Of a stretch of 64,000 bases of DNA, positions 1-10,371 are shown in pieces. The position numbers and the translations under genes are program-made. Numbering within the stretch: position 1 is the first letter of the stretch; every line of letters begins with the position of its first letter. The stretch is taken from contig NZ_JAANOY010000003.1 of NCBI RefSeq assembly GCF_011320095.1, positions 62,001-126,000 of the forward strand, read 5' to 3'. The notes beneath the pieces are model-generated. The model was given only the letters and a program-made list of their open reading frames with translations, made no database searches and had not been told where the DNA came from. This stretch comes from Cognatiluteimonas telluris (lineage in GTDB: Bacteria > Pseudomonadota > Gammaproteobacteria > Xanthomonadales > Xanthomonadaceae).

Positions 1-1
1 C

Positions 2-115
2 GGCGTGGTTGCGGGTGCGCCACGCGTGGCCGGCGGGCCTCGCGGCCCGAAACCCGCGGGCGACCCCGCCTTCCAGCGCGAGACGCGCGTCGTCCAGCCG
101 GGCACCACGGCATGA
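2..115 (+). CDS. C-terminal end of an unidentified protein (partial)
   Basis: An open frame enters from the left edge and ends at a TGA (113-115) that overlaps the rng start codon as ATGA. This is the typical arrangement of a translationally coupled upstream gene. The 37 visible residues are rich in Gly, Pro, Ala and Arg and end in VVQPGTTA. In related bacteria the gene before rng is often maf (a nucleotide pyrophosphatase), but I do not recognise Maf sequence in this tail. It could be a low-complexity extension or another gene. The overlap is the main evidence; identity is unknown. Confidence 0.4.
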   Translation, partial: GVVAGAPRVAGGPRGPKPAGDPAFQRETRVVQPGTTA

Positions 116-1605
116 CCGAAGAAATCCTCGTCAACGTCACGCCGCGCGAGACACGGGTGGCCGTGGTCGAGAACGGCATGCTGCAGGAACTGCACATCGA
201 ACGCGGCTGGAGCCGTGGCGTGGTCGGCAACATCTACAAGGGCCGCGTGCAGCGGGTGATGCCCGGCATGCAGGCGGCCTTTGTCGAGATCGGCCTCGAG
301 CGGGCGGCGTTCCTGCATGCCAACGACATCCTGCGCCCGGCGCCCACCCGCGCCATCGATGGCGACGCGACCCCCGTGCCGCCGAGTCCGGCACCGGTGC
401 CTTCGATCACCGAGTTGCTGCGCGAGGGCGCCGAGGTTGTCGTGCAGGTGGTCAAGGATCCCATCGGCAGCAAAGGCGCGCGGCTGACCACCCAGCTGAG
501 CATTCCCTCGCGTTACCTCGTGCTGCTGCCGCAGTCGCGCCTGGTCGGGGTTTCGGCGCGGATCGAGGACGAGACCGAGCGCGCGCGCCTGAAAGGCATC
601 GTCACCGAATTGTCGACCGGGGTCGGCAGCCCCGGCTACATCGTGCGCACCAATGCCGAGGGCCAGCCGGCCGAAGCGCTGGGCGAGGACATTGCCTACC
701 TCGACCGCGCCTGGAAACTGATCGAACAACAGGTCCGATCGACCCGCGTCGGCGCCTGCGTGTACGAGGACCTGAGCCTGCCGATGCGCGCGGTGCGCGA
801 CCTGATGCGCCGCGGCGTGGAGAAGGTGAAAGTCGATTCGCGCGAAACCAGCGAGCGCCTGCGCACCTTCGCCGCGCAGTACATGCCCGGGCTTGCGGAG
901 AAGATCGAGCACTACGGCGGGGCGCGACCGGTGTTCGACCTCTACGGCGTCGAAGACGAGATCAAGCGTGCGCTGGAAAAGCAGGTGCCGCTGAAATCCG
1001 GCGGTTACCTGGTCATCGACCAGACCGAGGCGATGACGACGGTCGACGTCAACACCGGCTCGTTCCTGGGCCAGCGCAACCTGGAGGAAACCGTCTACCG
1101 CACCAACCTGGAAGCAGCCCAGGCGGTCGCGCGGCAACTGCGCCTGCGCAACCTGGGCGGCATCATCATCATCGACTTCATCGACATGCACGACGCCGAG
1201 CATCGCCGGCAGGTCCTGCGCACGCTGGAGAAGTCGCTCGCGCGCGACCATGCCAAAACCACGGTCTACGATTTCTCGCCGCTTGGCCTGGTCGAGATGA
1301 CGCGCAAGCGCACGGTCGAATCGCTCGAGCGCCAGCTATGCGAACCCTGCCACGAATGCGGCGGCCGCGGCATGCTCAAGACCGCCGAAACCGTCACCTA
1401 CGAGATCTTCCGCGAGATCACCCGCGCCGTCCGCCAGTTCGAGGCCGCGCGCCTGCTGGTGATGGCCTCGCCGAAGGTGGTCGCGCGGATCACCGACGAG
1501 GAATCCGCCGCCGTGGCCGAACTCGAGGAATTCCTCGGCAAGTCGATCCGCTTCCAGGCCGACGCGCAGTACCTGCAGGAACAGTTCGATGTCGTGCTCC
1601 TTTGA
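112..1605 (+). CDS. rng: Ribonuclease G
   Basis: A single-strand-specific endoribonuclease of the RNase E/G family, which matures the 5' end of 16S rRNA and takes part in mRNA decay in the cytoplasm. The 497-residue length fits RNase G (about 490) and not RNase E, because there is no long C-terminal scaffold. An S1-like RNA-binding region starts near residue 39 (GNIYKGRVQRVMPGMQAAFVE). The Mg-binding aspartates are D312 in VDVNTG and D355 in IIIDFIDM. The Zn-link cysteines lie in CEPCHECGGRG (residues 410-420). The ATG overlaps the stop of the upstream frame. yhdP follows about 100 bases later, as in Escherichia coli (rng-yhdP-tldD). The Zn-link motif carries three cysteines (C410, C413, C416) instead of the usual two. 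Confidence 0.97.
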   Translation: MTEEILVNVTPRETRVAVVENGMLQELHIERGWSRGVVGNIYKGRVQRVMPGMQAAFVEIGLERAAFLHANDILRPAPTRAIDGDATPVPPSPAPVPSITELLREGAEVVVQVVKDPIGSKGARLTTQLSIPSRYLVLLPQSRLVGVSARIEDETERARLKGIVTELSTGVGSPGYIVRTNAEGQPAEALGEDIAYLDRAWKLIEQQVRSTRVGACVYEDLSLPMRAVRDLMRRGVEKVKVDSRETSERLRTFAAQYMPGLAEKIEHYGGARPVFDLYGVEDEIKRALEKQVPLKSGGYLVIDQTEAMTTVDVNTGSFLGQRNLEETVYRTNLEAAQAVARQLRLRNLGGIIIIDFIDMHDAEHRRQVLRTLEKSLARDHAKTTVYDFSPLGLVEMTRKRTVESLERQLCEPCHECGGRGMLKTAETVTYEIFREITRAVRQFEAARLLVMASPKVVARITDEESAAVAELEEFLGKSIRFQADAQYLQEQFDVVLL

Positions 1606-1701
1606 ACGACGCGCGCATGGCGGAAGGTGGGTGAGCAGGGCAGCCGGGGGCGTGCCCGGGGCCACTTCCTGCAACCATGGCGTAGGCAGCGGAGTGGAGG
1701 C

Positions 1702-4700
1702 ATGACCACGCCGCTGCGCCGCCGCCTGCGGCTCGCACGTCGCGGCGCCTGGTATGCCGTCGCGATCGCGCTGGTGACGATGGCGCTGCTCGCCGGCGTG
1801 GTCAGCCAGTTGCTCCCGCTGGCCGAGCGCCACCCAGATCGGATCGCCGCCTGGTTGAGCGAACGCGCGGGACGCCCTGTGCGTTTCGACAGGGTCGAGA
1901 CGCAGTGGACGCGGCGTGGCCCCCTGCTGCGCCTGGATGGCATGCGCGTGGGCCAGGGTGCCCAGGCGGTGGTGATTGGCGACGCGGAAATGCTGGTGTC
2001 GCAGTACGCCGGGTTGCTGCCGGGACATTCGTTCACCCAGTTGCGGTTGCGCGGCCTGGACCTGACGCTCGAGCGCGATCCCGATGGGCGCTGGCGCGTG
2101 CATGGACTCCCGGGCCAGGACCAGGCTGCGGCGGGCGATCCGCTCGATACGCTCGAGGGCCTTGGCGAGCTGCAGATCATTGGCGCACGCCTGCGGGTGA
2201 TCGCCGCGGACCTGGCGGTCGACGCCCGGTTGCCGCGCGTGGATGTCCGCCTGCGCGTGGATGGCGGACGCCTTCGCGCGGGAGTGCGCGCGTGGTCGCA
2301 AGCCGGGCGGTCGCCGGTCGAAGCGGTGCTCGATTTCGACCGCGGCAGCGGCGATGGCCGCGCGTGGTTCGCTTTGAAGCGCGCCGACCTGTCGGCATGG
2401 GCGCCATTGCTGCACGGCGCGGGCGTCGGGATCATCGGCGGCAGTGGGCAGGCGCAGGCCTGGGCCGAACTGCGGGCGCATCGCGTGACCGCTGTGACGA
2501 TCGATGCCGCGCTCGACCACGTCAGCCTGCGTGGCGCCCCGGTGCCGGGCGTGGCCGGTTCGGCGGGCGTCGGCAACGTCTATGGGCAAGTGCGGGCGCT
2601 GGCACGCTGGCGCGTGGTGCAAGGTGGCTGGCGCGTCGATGCGGCCCAACTGCGGATCGCCAACGATGAGCGAAAGCAGGTTCTCGACGGGCTGGTCGTC
2701 GCCGGCGGTGAACGCTACGGGCTGCTTGCGGACGAAGTCGATGCGGGTCCGTTGTTTTCAGCGCTCGCACTGAGCGATCGCCTCGCCCCGGGGTTGCGTC
2801 GCTGGCTGCTGCAGGCACGGCCCCAGGCATCGCTGCATGCCATCGTCGTCAGTGGCAGGAGGGGCGGCGCAATGCATGCCAGCGGCCGCATCGATGGACT
2901 GTCGTTCGCCGCGATCGGCAACGCCCCCGGGATATCGGGCCTGTCCGGCACGCTCGACGGCGACGATCGCGGCGTGCGTTTCGCATTCGATCCGTCCTCG
3001 CTGTTCCGCTTCGATTGGCCCGCCGGTTTCGGACAGCCGCACGGATTCGGGCTGCATGGAGAAGTGGTGGCCTGGCGCACGGACGACGGCTGGGCAGTGG
3101 CGACGCCGGCATTGCGCCTTTCGGGAGCCGACGTCGACGCCACGGTGCATGGCGGGTTGGTGTTCGGTGGTCCCGGCGGCGCCCGCATCGACATGACCGC
3201 CGAGCTGGGCGACGTGCCGGTGGTGGCTTCGCACGGATTCTGGGTGCATTACCTGATGGCGCCTGCCACGACGAAGTGGCTGGACCAAGCGCTGCTCGGT
3301 GGCACGGTAAAGGACGGACGCGCGGTGATTTCCGGCGATCTTTCCCAATGGCCGTTCGCCGGCCAGGCCGGGCCGGTGGCGGGCGTGGCCAATGCACGCA
3401 CCGCCAAGCGGGCCGGCATCTTCCAGGCGACCGGCCGGATCCACGACGCCTTGCTGAAGTTCGATCCCAAGTGGCCGGCCCTGGAACATGTCGACGCCGA
3501 CGTGGCGTTCGCGGGGAACGGTTTCCACGTCGCGGGCAAGGGCATCCTCGATGGCGTCGGCGTCCGCCATTTCGATGGCCGGATTGCCGATTTCGCCGAG
3601 CCGGAATTGCTGGTGACCGCCGATGGCGGTGGCGATGCGTCGCGGCTGCTGGTGCTGCTGCGCCACAGTCCGTTGCACGACAGTTATGGCGACGCCATCG
3701 ACAGCATCGTCGCCACCGGATTGGCGGCGGTGACCTTCCGGCTGCAGCAGCCGTTCCATGCCGATGTCCATGGCACGCTCGATGGCACCGTTGCGCTTGC
3801 CGGCGCGCGGCTGGTGGAGAAGCGCTGGGACATCGCCTTCGACAACGTCCGTGGGCGCGCGCGTTATGGCGACGGCGGCTTCGAGGCCGATCGGCTCGCT
3901 GTCGTCCACGACGGCCAGCCCGGCAGGCTGTCGCTGCGCGCTGGCGGATTCACCCGCGATCGCCGCCAGGCATTCGAAGCCGATCTGGCGGCCACCGTCG
4001 CCGCCGATGACCTGCTGCGTCGCGCGCCGGCGCTGGATTGGCTGCAGCCTTACGTGAGTGGCAGTTCGCTGTGGACGGTGGGTGTCGCGATCCCGCGCAC
4101 CAGCGGCGGCAAGGGCGATGTGGCACCGAGTCGGCTGCGCCTGCGTTCGGACCTGGTGGGGACCGCGTTGAGTTTGCCCGAGCCGCTGCGCAAGGCGGCG
4201 GCGGTGGCGCTGCCTGCCAGCATCGATGCCGCACTGCCGCTGGGCAATGGCGAAACCACCGTGGCGCTGGGCAACCTGCTGGCGGTGCGTGCCCGGGGCG
4301 GCGACAACACGCCGGTGGCGATGCGGATCGCGTTGGGCAGCAATACCGTCGCACAGGCGCCACCGGCGTCGGGCCTGGTGATCGGCGGCCACGCCGGCAC
4401 GCTGGACGCGCTGGACTGGATCGCGGTCGTCAAGGGCAAGGGGAGCAACGACAGCGCCGGCGGTGCGGGCGGCAATGCATCCATGCCACTGCGCGCGGTG
4501 GACGTCAGCGCCGATCGCCTGCGGCTGGTGGGCGGCATGTTTGGACCCGCCCGCGTGCAGGTCGCGCCGACCGCCGGTGGCACCGCGGTGCAGGTGCAGG
4601 GCGATTCCCTTGCCGGCGTGGTGCGCATTCCCGATGCCGACGGCGCGGCGATCAGCGGCCAGTTCCAGCGCGTGCACTGGCGCGCGGTTCCGGCGTCGGC

Positions 4701-5592
4701 GCCAGGCGCGGCGGCGGCGACGGGACCCGAGATCGACCCGTCGAAGATCCCGCCGCTCTCGCTGGATGTCGCCGACTTCCGGCTGGGCGATGCCAGGCTG
4801 GGCGGGGCGATCCTGCGCACGCGGCCGCAGGCTGGCGGCCTGCATGTCGACAGGCTGCAGACGCGCGCACCCGGGCAGCGCATCGACATCGCGGGCGACT
4901 GGACCGGCCGCGGCAGCAACGCACGCACGCACCTGTCGAGCACGCTCGACAGCGACGACTTCGGCGCCCTGCTGGCGGCGCTGGGCTATGGCGGCCAGCT
5001 CGCACGCGGGCAGGGCAAGGCGCAACTGGATGCGTCGTGGAGCGGCGCTCCGGCAGCGTTCCGCCTGCAGGCGCTCAGCGGCACGCTCAAGCTGGGCGTG
5101 CGCGATGGCCAGCTGACCGAAGTCGAACCTGGCGCCGGGCGCGTGCTCGGGCTGTTGAGCCTGGCGCAGATCCCCCGGCGCCTGACCCTGGACTTCCATG
5201 ATTTCTTCTCCAGGGGCTTCGCCTTCGACAAGCTCGAAGGCGACGTGCGCATCGATGGCGGGCAAGCGCGCACCGACAACCTGGTGATCAACGGGCCGGC
5301 GGCCGAGCTGCGCATCCAGGGGACGACGGACCTCGCTGCGCAGCAGTTCGACCAGACGATCGACGTGTTTCCCAAGGCCGGCAACCTGCTGACCGTGGCC
5401 GGCGCGCTGGCCGGCGGTCCGGTGGGGGCGGCGATCGGCGCGGCGGCCAATGCGGTGCTGAAAAAGCCGCTCGGCCGCCTGGCCTCGAAGACCTATCGCG
5501 TGACCGGGCCGTGGAAAGACCCGAAAGTCGAGATCATCAGCCGCGAACAGTCGCGGCAGGAAACTGCGACCCTGGAATCACCGCCGGGTTGA
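1702..5592 (+). CDS. yhdP: YhdP family AsmA-like phospholipid transport protein
   Basis: A very large (1296 aa) inner-membrane-anchored periplasmic protein of the YhdP/TIGR02099 family. These AsmA-like proteins form a long hydrophobic groove thought to carry phospholipids from the inner to the outer membrane. One N-terminal membrane helix lies at about residues 15-37, followed by a long beta-rich repetitive domain and an AsmA-type C-terminus (region with [20 protein letters not shown], then [20 protein letters not shown]). I chose the ATG at 1702, which has GGAGTGGAGG just upstream. A GTG at 1627 would add 25 residues that do not look like a membrane-protein start. It sits between rng and tldD, the conserved E. 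coli order. Confidence 0.93.
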   Translation: MTTPLRRRLRLARRGAWYAVAIALVTMALLAGVVSQLLPLAERHPDRIAAWLSERAGRPVRFDRVETQWTRRGPLLRLDGMRVGQGAQAVVIGDAEMLVSQYAGLLPGHSFTQLRLRGLDLTLERDPDGRWRVHGLPGQDQAAAGDPLDTLEGLGELQIIGARLRVIAADLAVDARLPRVDVRLRVDGGRLRAGVRAWSQAGRSPVEAVLDFDRGSGDGRAWFALKRADLSAWAPLLHGAGVGIIGGSGQAQAWAELRAHRVTAVTIDAALDHVSLRGAPVPGVAGSAGVGNVYGQVRALARWRVVQGGWRVDAAQLRIANDERKQVLDGLVVAGGERYGLLADEVDAGPLFSALALSDRLAPGLRRWLLQARPQASLHAIVVSGRRGGAMHASGRIDGLSFAAIGNAPGISGLSGTLDGDDRGVRFAFDPSSLFRFDWPAGFGQPHGFGLHGEVVAWRTDDGWAVATPALRLSGADVDATVHGGLVFGGPGGARIDMTAELGDVPVVASHGFWVHYLMAPATTKWLDQALLGGTVKDGRAVISGDLSQWPFAGQAGPVAGVANARTAKRAGIFQATGRIHDALLKFDPKWPALEHVDADVAFAGNGFHVAGKGILDGVGVRHFDGRIADFAEPELLVTADGGGDASRLLVLLRHSPLHDSYGDAIDSIVATGLAAVTFRLQQPFHADVHGTLDGTVALAGARLVEKRWDIAFDNVRGRARYGDGGFEADRLAVVHDGQPGRLSLRAGGFTRDRRQAFEADLAATVAADDLLRRAPALDWLQPYVSGSSLWTVGVAIPRTSGGKGDVAPSRLRLRSDLVGTALSLPEPLRKAAAVALPASIDAALPLGNGETTVALGNLLAVRARGGDNTPVAMRIALGSNTVAQAPPASGLVIGGHAGTLDALDWIAVVKGKGSNDSAGGAGGNASMPLRAVDVSADRLRLVGGMFGPARVQVAPTAGGTAVQVQGDSLAGVVRIPDADGAAISGQFQRVHWRAVPASAPGAAAATGPEIDPSKIPPLSLDVADFRLGDARLGGAILRTRPQAGGLHVDRLQTRAPGQRIDIAGDWTGRGSNARTHLSSTLDSDDFGALLAALGYGGQLARGQGKAQLDASWSGAPAAFRLQALSGTLKLGVRDGQLTEVEPGAGRVLGLLSLAQIPRRLTLDFHDFFSRGFAFDKLEGDVRIDGGQARTDNLVINGPAAELRIQGTTDLAAQQFDQTIDVFPKAGNLLTVAGALAGGPVGAAIGAAANAVLKKPLGRLASKTYRVTGPWKDPKVEIISREQSRQETATLESPPG

Positions 5593-5680
5593 TTGCGACC
5601 GCCTGCGCCCGCACTTCCTGCAGGCGGCCTGCACGTCCCCTGCACATCACCTCCCACCGCATCAACTTCCGGACCTGTCG

Positions 5681-7123
5681 ATGACCCAACTGCTGAGTCT
5701 TGCGCAATCGCGCCTGCTGCTGCCCGCGGGCCTCGACGCCAACGGCCTGGACCGTGCCTTCGGCACCCTGCTCGGACCGGGCATCGATTTCGGCGATCTC
5801 TATTTCCAGCACGCACGGCGCGAAAGCTGGACGGTGGAGGACGGCATCGTCAAGGACGGCGCGCATTCGATCGAGCAGGGCGTGGGCGTGCGGGCGATTT
5901 CCGGCGAGAAGACCGGCTTCGCGTACTCGGACGACATCAACGCGCAGGCGCTGATGGAAGCCGCGCAATCGGCGCGCGCGATCGCGCGCGATGGCAACAG
6001 TCACGCGCTGCGCGCGCTGGTGCCGGCCAATGCGCGATCGCTGTACGCCGGTGTCGACCCGATCGACGCACTCGGCAACGAGGAGAAGGTCGAGGCGCTG
6101 CGGCAACTGGACAAACTGCTGCGCGCCAGCGATCCGCGCGTGCAGCAGGTGATGGTCGGGATTTCCGGTGGCGTCGACACGGTGCTGGTCGCGCGCAGCG
6201 ACGGCATCATCGCCGCCGACGTGCGGCCGCTGGTGCGGCTGAACGTGCAGGTGATCGTCGAGCAGGGCGGCCGCCGCGAAAGCGGCTATGCCGGCGGCGG
6301 CGGACGCTACTCGTATGCGGAGCTGCTGGCCGACGGCAAACCCGAGCGCTGGGCGCGCGAGGCGCTGCGCCAGGCGCTGGTGAACCTGGAAGCGATCGAT
6401 GCGCCCGCTGGCGTGATGCCGGTGGTGCTGGGCAGCGGCTGGCCCGGCGTGCTGCTGCACGAAGCCGTCGGCCACGGCCTGGAAGGCGACTTCAACCGCA
6501 AGGGTACCTCGACCTATGCCGGCCGCATCGGCCAGCGCGTGGCATCCCCGGGCGTGACCATCGTCGACGACGGCACCCTCGAAGGCCGGCGTGGCTCGCT
6601 CAACGTCGATGACGAAGGCACGACCACGCAGTGCACGACGCTGATCGAGGACGGCGTGCTCGTGGGCTACATGCAGGACAGCCTCAACGCGCGCCTGATG
6701 GGCATGGCGCCGACCGGCAACGGTCGCCGCGAATCCTTCGCCCACCTGCCGATGCCGCGCATGACCAACACCTACATGCGCGCCGGCACCCACGATCCGG
6801 AAGAGATGATCCGCTCGATCAAGCGCGGCCTGTACGCGGTCAACTTCGGCGGCGGCCAGGTCGACATCACCAGCGGCAAGTACGTGTTCTCCGCCACCGA
6901 GGCCTATCTGATCGAGGATGGCAAGGTCACCGCGCCGGTGAAGGGCGCGACCCTGATCGGCAACGGACCGGAAACCATGCAGCGCGTGACCATGATCGGC
7001 CACGACCTGGCGCTGGACGAAGGCGTCGGCGTGTGCGGAAAGGACGGGCAGTCGGTGCCGGTGGGTGTCGGCCAGCCATCGCTGCTGATCGACCAGATCA
7101 CCGTCGGCGGGACGCAGGCGTGA
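5681..7123 (+). CDS. tldD: Metalloprotease TldD
   Basis: The catalytic subunit of the TldD/TldE (PmbA) heterodimeric zinc protease, which degrades unfolded peptides and in enterobacteria matures microcin B17 and removes CcdA. The zinc motif HEAVGH lies at residues 260-265. The 480-residue length equals that of E. coli TldD (481). The C-terminal Gly-rich region ([29 protein letters not shown]) is typical. Its partner pmbA lies 0.7 kb downstream, separated by darP on the other strand. No obvious promoter is seen in the 88-base gap after yhdP, so cotranscription with yhdP is possible. Confidence 0.97.
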   Translation: MTQLLSLAQSRLLLPAGLDANGLDRAFGTLLGPGIDFGDLYFQHARRESWTVEDGIVKDGAHSIEQGVGVRAISGEKTGFAYSDDINAQALMEAAQSARAIARDGNSHALRALVPANARSLYAGVDPIDALGNEEKVEALRQLDKLLRASDPRVQQVMVGISGGVDTVLVARSDGIIAADVRPLVRLNVQVIVEQGGRRESGYAGGGGRYSYAELLADGKPERWAREALRQALVNLEAIDAPAGVMPVVLGSGWPGVLLHEAVGHGLEGDFNRKGTSTYAGRIGQRVASPGVTIVDDGTLEGRRGSLNVDDEGTTTQCTTLIEDGVLVGYMQDSLNARLMGMAPTGNGRRESFAHLPMPRMTNTYMRAGTHDPEEMIRSIKRGLYAVNFGGGQVDITSGKYVFSATEAYLIEDGKVTAPVKGATLIGNGPETMQRVTMIGHDLALDEGVGVCGKDGQSVPVGVGQPSLLIDQITVGGTQA

Positions 7124-7138
7124 CGCGTTTGTTCCATT

Positions 7139-7254
7139 CCCTTCTCCCTGCGGGAGAAGGTGGCGCGAAGCGCCGGATGAGGGTCCGGTGCGGCCGTGGA
7201 ACGGCATCGGCTTCCCGAACCCTGATCCCAACCCCTCTCCCGTCGGGCGAGGGG
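7139..7254. repeat. Paired short inverted repeats between convergent tldD and darP
   Basis: Two hairpin-forming repeats fill the gap. The first is CCTTCTCCC (7140-7148) TGC GGGAGAAGG (7152-7160), followed by a GGCGCGAAGCGCC palindrome. The second is CCCTCTCCCGTCGGGCGAGGGG near 7233-7254, in the opposite orientation. A related fragment recurs at 17498-17543. This resembles the REP-like elements scattered between genes in xanthomonads. Between two convergent genes the first hairpin could also act as a bidirectional terminator, although there is no U-run. Confidence 0.7.
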
Positions 7255-7803
7255 CTAAAGCTCGGTGTCCCCGCTCGACTCCGCGCTTTCAACCAGCAAC
7301 TCACGCAACGCACGGAACAGCTCCCGCGCCGCATGCGGCGGCTTGTTGCGGTTGCGCTCCTCGATCGCGTTGCGCACCAGTTGCCGCAGGTGTTGCCGAT
7401 CGGCGTCGGGATGCTCGACCAGCAGGTCGGCCAGCGCGGCGTCGCCATCGGCCAGCAGGCGGTCGCGCCAGCCTTCGATGCGGTGCAGCAGCGCGGTTTC
7501 ACGTCGCCCGGCTTCGCCACCGGCGTCCAGCGCGTCGCGGATCGCATCCAGCGTGGCGTCCTCCTCCCGGCGCATCTGTTTGGCCAGGAACGCCAGTTGC
7601 CGCTTGTGCGCGACATGCGAAGTGATGCGCTGGGTCTCGCGGATGTGCGGCAGCAGGTCTTCCGGGATCGGCAGCTTGGCCAGCTGCGACGCGCTCAAAC
7701 CCGACAGCTGCTGCGCCAGCGCCAGCACGTCCAGCGCCGCGCGCCGCTGCTCGCTGCGGCTGGGGCCGAGGTAGTCGCCGGTGTCCTCGTCGCGTCCGCG
7801 CAT
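7255..7803 (-). CDS. darP: Ribosome biogenesis factor DarP (YjgA, DUF615)
   Basis: A 182-residue protein of the YjgA/DUF615 family, now known as DarP, which promotes maturation of the peptidyl-transferase centre of the 50S subunit. Family signatures seen are [36 protein letters not shown] and RRQLAF-like helices ([16 protein letters not shown]). The C-terminal half carries [16 protein letters not shown] and ends in an acidic tail. The ATG at 7803 gives the usual family N-terminus of a charged leader followed by the conserved SRSEQRR block. It is divergent from pmbA, with 52 bases between the two chosen start codons. The darP/pmbA pairing is conserved in many gammaproteobacteria. Confidence 0.95.
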   Translation of the reverse strand: MRGRDEDTGDYLGPSRSEQRRAALDVLALAQQLSGLSASQLAKLPIPEDLLPHIRETQRITSHVAHKRQLAFLAKQMRREEDATLDAIRDALDAGGEAGRRETALLHRIEGWRDRLLADGDAALADLLVEHPDADRQHLRQLVRNAIEERNRNKPPHAARELFRALRELLVESAESSGDTEL

Positions 7804-7855
7804 GCTGCGTCGTGCTCCCGATGGGATCGAAACTCTTGCACGCAAGGATAAGCCA

Positions 7856-9247
7856 TTGAACGCAGTCATCCCCTCCACGGGCCATGCCATCGCCGGCGAC
7901 GACAGCCAGGCCACGCTCGACCGCCTGGCCGACATCGCCCGACAGCTGGTCGAGCGCTGCCGTGAGCGCGGCGCCAGCCAGGCCGAAGTCGCCTGCAGCG
8001 AAGAGCACGGCCTGAACGTCAACGTGCGCATGGGCGCGGTCGAAACCGTGGAATCCACCCGCGACCGGGGCATCTCCGTCACCGTGTATTTCGGCAGGCG
8101 CAAGGGCAGCGCGAGCACCGCCGACCTGCGCGAGGACAGCCTGGATGCGACGGTCGAGCAGGCCTGTGCGATCGCGCGCTTCACCGAGGACGATCCCGCC
8201 TCCGGGCTGGCCGATCCCGAACTGATGGCGACGCCGCCGCCGGGCGGGCGCTTTCCGGATTTCGATGCCTGGCACCCATGGGCGCTGGACGCCGACCATG
8301 CCATCGACCTGGCGTTGGCCTGCGAAGCCGCCGGGCGCGACAGCGACGCGCGGATCGAGAATTCCGACGGCGCGTCGGTCGGCACCAGCGCGTCGCTGCA
8401 CGTGTACGCCAACTCGCATGGTTTCGTCGGCCGCGACCACGGCACCCAGCACACGATCGGCTGCGCGCTGATCGCCGGGCGTGGCGACGGCATGCAGCGC
8501 GACGGCTGGTACACGACCGCGCTTGCGGCGGGCGACCTGGAACCGGCTGCGGCGGTCGGCCGCCATGCCGCCGAACGCGCGGCGGCGCGCCTGCAGCCGC
8601 GTTCGCTGCCGACAGGCGAAGTGCCGGTGCTGTTTTCGGCCGAAATGTCGCGCTCGCTGGTCGGGCACCTGCTGGGCGCGATCTCCGGCGGCGCGTTGTA
8701 CCGGCGCGCGAGCTTCCTGCTCGACAGCGCCGGCACGCGAATCTTCCCGGAGTGGTTCGGGATCGACGAATTGCCGTTCCTGCGCCGGGGCTTCCGCTCG
8801 GCGGCGTTCGATGCCGAAGGCGTCGCGACGCGCGATTCGGCCATCGTCGACGCGGGCGTCCTGCAGCGTTACGTGCTGGGCAGTTATTCGGCGCGCAAGC
8901 TGGGGCTGCAGACGACTGGCAACGCCGGCGGCGTCCACAACCTGCAGGTGCGCGCCAATGCGGGCGACCAGGCGTCGTTGCTGCGCCAGATGGGGCGCGG
9001 ACTGTTCGTCACCGAACTGATGGGGCAGGGCGTTAATCCGGTGACCGGCGACTATTCGCGTGGCGCCGCCGGTTTCTGGATCGAGGACGGGCAGCCGGTA
9101 TTCCCGGTCGACGGCGTCACCGTGGCCGGCAACCTGAAGACGATGTTCCAGGCCATCGAGGCGGTGGGCAGCGACGTCGACCCGCGCTCGCACATCGGCA
9201 CCGGCTCGATCCTTCTGGGGCGGATGACGGTCGCCGGCGAACACTGA
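7856..9247 (+). CDS. pmbA: Metalloprotease-like subunit PmbA (TldE)
   Basis: The non-catalytic partner of TldD in the TldD/TldE protease. It has no HExxH motif, as expected for this subunit. With a TTG start at 7856 it is 463 residues, against about 450 in E. coli. The TTG is supported by AAGGA at 7844-7848, seven bases upstream. Longer in-frame starts (GTG 7781, ATG 7802) would overlap darP and add a low-quality leader. The PmbA core is clear: [20 protein letters not shown], then [19 protein letters not shown], and near the C-terminus [20 protein letters not shown]. Confidence 0.94.
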   Translation: MNAVIPSTGHAIAGDDSQATLDRLADIARQLVERCRERGASQAEVACSEEHGLNVNVRMGAVETVESTRDRGISVTVYFGRRKGSASTADLREDSLDATVEQACAIARFTEDDPASGLADPELMATPPPGGRFPDFDAWHPWALDADHAIDLALACEAAGRDSDARIENSDGASVGTSASLHVYANSHGFVGRDHGTQHTIGCALIAGRGDGMQRDGWYTTALAAGDLEPAAAVGRHAAERAAARLQPRSLPTGEVPVLFSAEMSRSLVGHLLGAISGGALYRRASFLLDSAGTRIFPEWFGIDELPFLRRGFRSAAFDAEGVATRDSAIVDAGVLQRYVLGSYSARKLGLQTTGNAGGVHNLQVRANAGDQASLLRQMGRGLFVTELMGQGVNPVTGDYSRGAAGFWIEDGQPVFPVDGVTVAGNLKTMFQAIEAVGSDVDPRSHIGTGSILLGRMTVAGEH

Positions 9248-9352
9248 ATCCGTGACCGCTGACGGCCCAGGTTGACGTTGTGGTGTTCAGGTGGTCCGAT
9301 GGGCTGCCAACGCTGGCAATACACCCGTCCATCTGTCCATGGGGATCGAATC

Positions 9353-9724
9353 ATGAGTGATATGAACGAAGCCGCTGCTCCCGCGGCCGCCGTCGGTGCT
9401 TCGCAGGAAGACAAGACGCTGGCGATGTTGACGCACCTGTCGGGCATCGTGCTCAGCTTCATTGTTCCGCTGGTCATCTGGTTGATCAACAAGGACAAGG
9501 CCGACAAGGCGTTCCTGACCGACCAGGCCAAGGAAGCGCTCAATTTCCAGATCACGATCGCGATCGGCTACGCGATCTGCACCGTGCTGGCCGTGATCAT
9601 CATCGGTGGGCTGCTGATGCCGCTGGTCTGGATACTGAACTTGGTCTTCTGCATCATCGCCGGCATCAAGGCCAACGAGGGCGTGTCCTATCGCTATCCG
9701 TTCGCATTGCGCCTGATCAAGTAA
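9353..9724 (+). CDS. DUF4870 small membrane protein
   Basis: A 123-residue protein of the DUF4870 (Tic20-like) type. A short Ala-rich N-terminus (residues 1-20) is followed by hydrophobic helices at about 28-48 (LTHLSGIVLSFIVPLVIWLI) and a long membrane hairpin at about 70-108. The conserved charged connector FLTDQAKEALNFQ and the C-terminal signature GVSYRYPFALRLIK are typical of the family. Function is unknown. I chose the ATG at 9353, since the longer frame from 9272 gives a non-homologous Cys/Arg-rich leader. A related gene follows directly. Confidence 0.85.
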   Translation: MSDMNEAAAPAAAVGASQEDKTLAMLTHLSGIVLSFIVPLVIWLINKDKADKAFLTDQAKEALNFQITIAIGYAICTVLAVIIIGGLLMPLVWILNLVFCIIAGIKANEGVSYRYPFALRLIK

Positions 9725-9777
9725 GCGCCCGCGGGCGCGCCCTTGGCCACATAGGCCATCGGTTGGGTTGCACGACG

Positions 9778-9816
9778 CCGGCCTGTCCCCATCATCGGGA
9801 CAGGCCGGTCCGTTTC
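9778..9816 (+). terminator. Strong hairpin between two DUF4870 genes, probable weak terminator
   Basis: A perfect 12-base stem, CCGGCCTGTCCC (9778-9789) and GGGACAGGCCGG (9797-9808), with a CATCATC loop is followed by a short T-containing stretch (TCCGTTT). It would partly terminate or stabilise the transcript after the first DUF4870 gene. The second gene starts 25 bases after the stem, so the two genes may be differentially expressed. Confidence 0.55.
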
Positions 9817-9833
9817 CGGGCCAGGAGCGCGCC

Positions 9834-10310
9834 ATGATCCAGGCATCCCAGGCCTTTCCCGCCAGCGGCCACCTGCCCGGAGCCGACGCGCAGGCACCCG
9901 GCGAAAACGAGCGCCATTGGGCCGCCAGCGCGCATCTTTCGGCACTCGTGCTGGCGATGCTGACCAGTTGGGTCGCCGGCGGCGCCGGGGTTGCCGGCGC
10001 CGGGGTGGTCTATGCGATCAAGCACCAGGAATCGGCGTTCGTCGCCGACCACGCCCGCGAGGCGATCAACTTCAACCTCAGCATGTTCATCTATGCCTGC
10101 GCGGCGGTCGTGATCGCGATCGCGCTGGTCGGGGCGACGGTGCTGACGCTGGGCCTGGGGCTGATCCTGACGATTCCGGCCGGCATCGCTCTGGCATTCG
10201 CCGCAGCGGGCATCGCGGTGCTGTGGCTGGTGTGCAGCATCGTCGCGACGGTGCATGCGTTCAACGGGCAGCCGTACCGCTATCCGCTGTCGCTGCGGCT
10301 GTTCCGGTGA
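9834..10310 (+). CDS. DUF4870 membrane protein, second copy
   Basis: A 158-residue paralogue-like DUF4870 protein. After a polar leader it has ENERHWAASAHLSALVL, a Gly/Ala-rich helix, the connector FVADHAREAINFNLSMFIY, two further membrane helices and the terminal signature GQPYRYPLSLRLFR. The connector and C-terminus match those of the preceding gene in pattern (DQAKEALNFQ; SYRYPFALRLIK), so the pair probably arose by duplication. The ATG at 9834 has CAGGAG ten bases upstream. Function is unknown. Confidence 0.85.
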   Translation: MIQASQAFPASGHLPGADAQAPGENERHWAASAHLSALVLAMLTSWVAGGAGVAGAGVVYAIKHQESAFVADHAREAINFNLSMFIYACAAVVIAIALVGATVLTLGLGLILTIPAGIALAFAAAGIAVLWLVCSIVATVHAFNGQPYRYPLSLRLFR

Positions 10311-10371
10311 GCGACCGGCGAGGCTGTCCGAAGCGGGCAGCCTGGCAGGAGCGGCCTTTCGCAGGAGCGGC

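Noticed and set aside
2758-5265. 835-codon open frame opposite yhdP
   Set aside because: It is a shadow of yhdP with biased composition and no ribosome site or motif.
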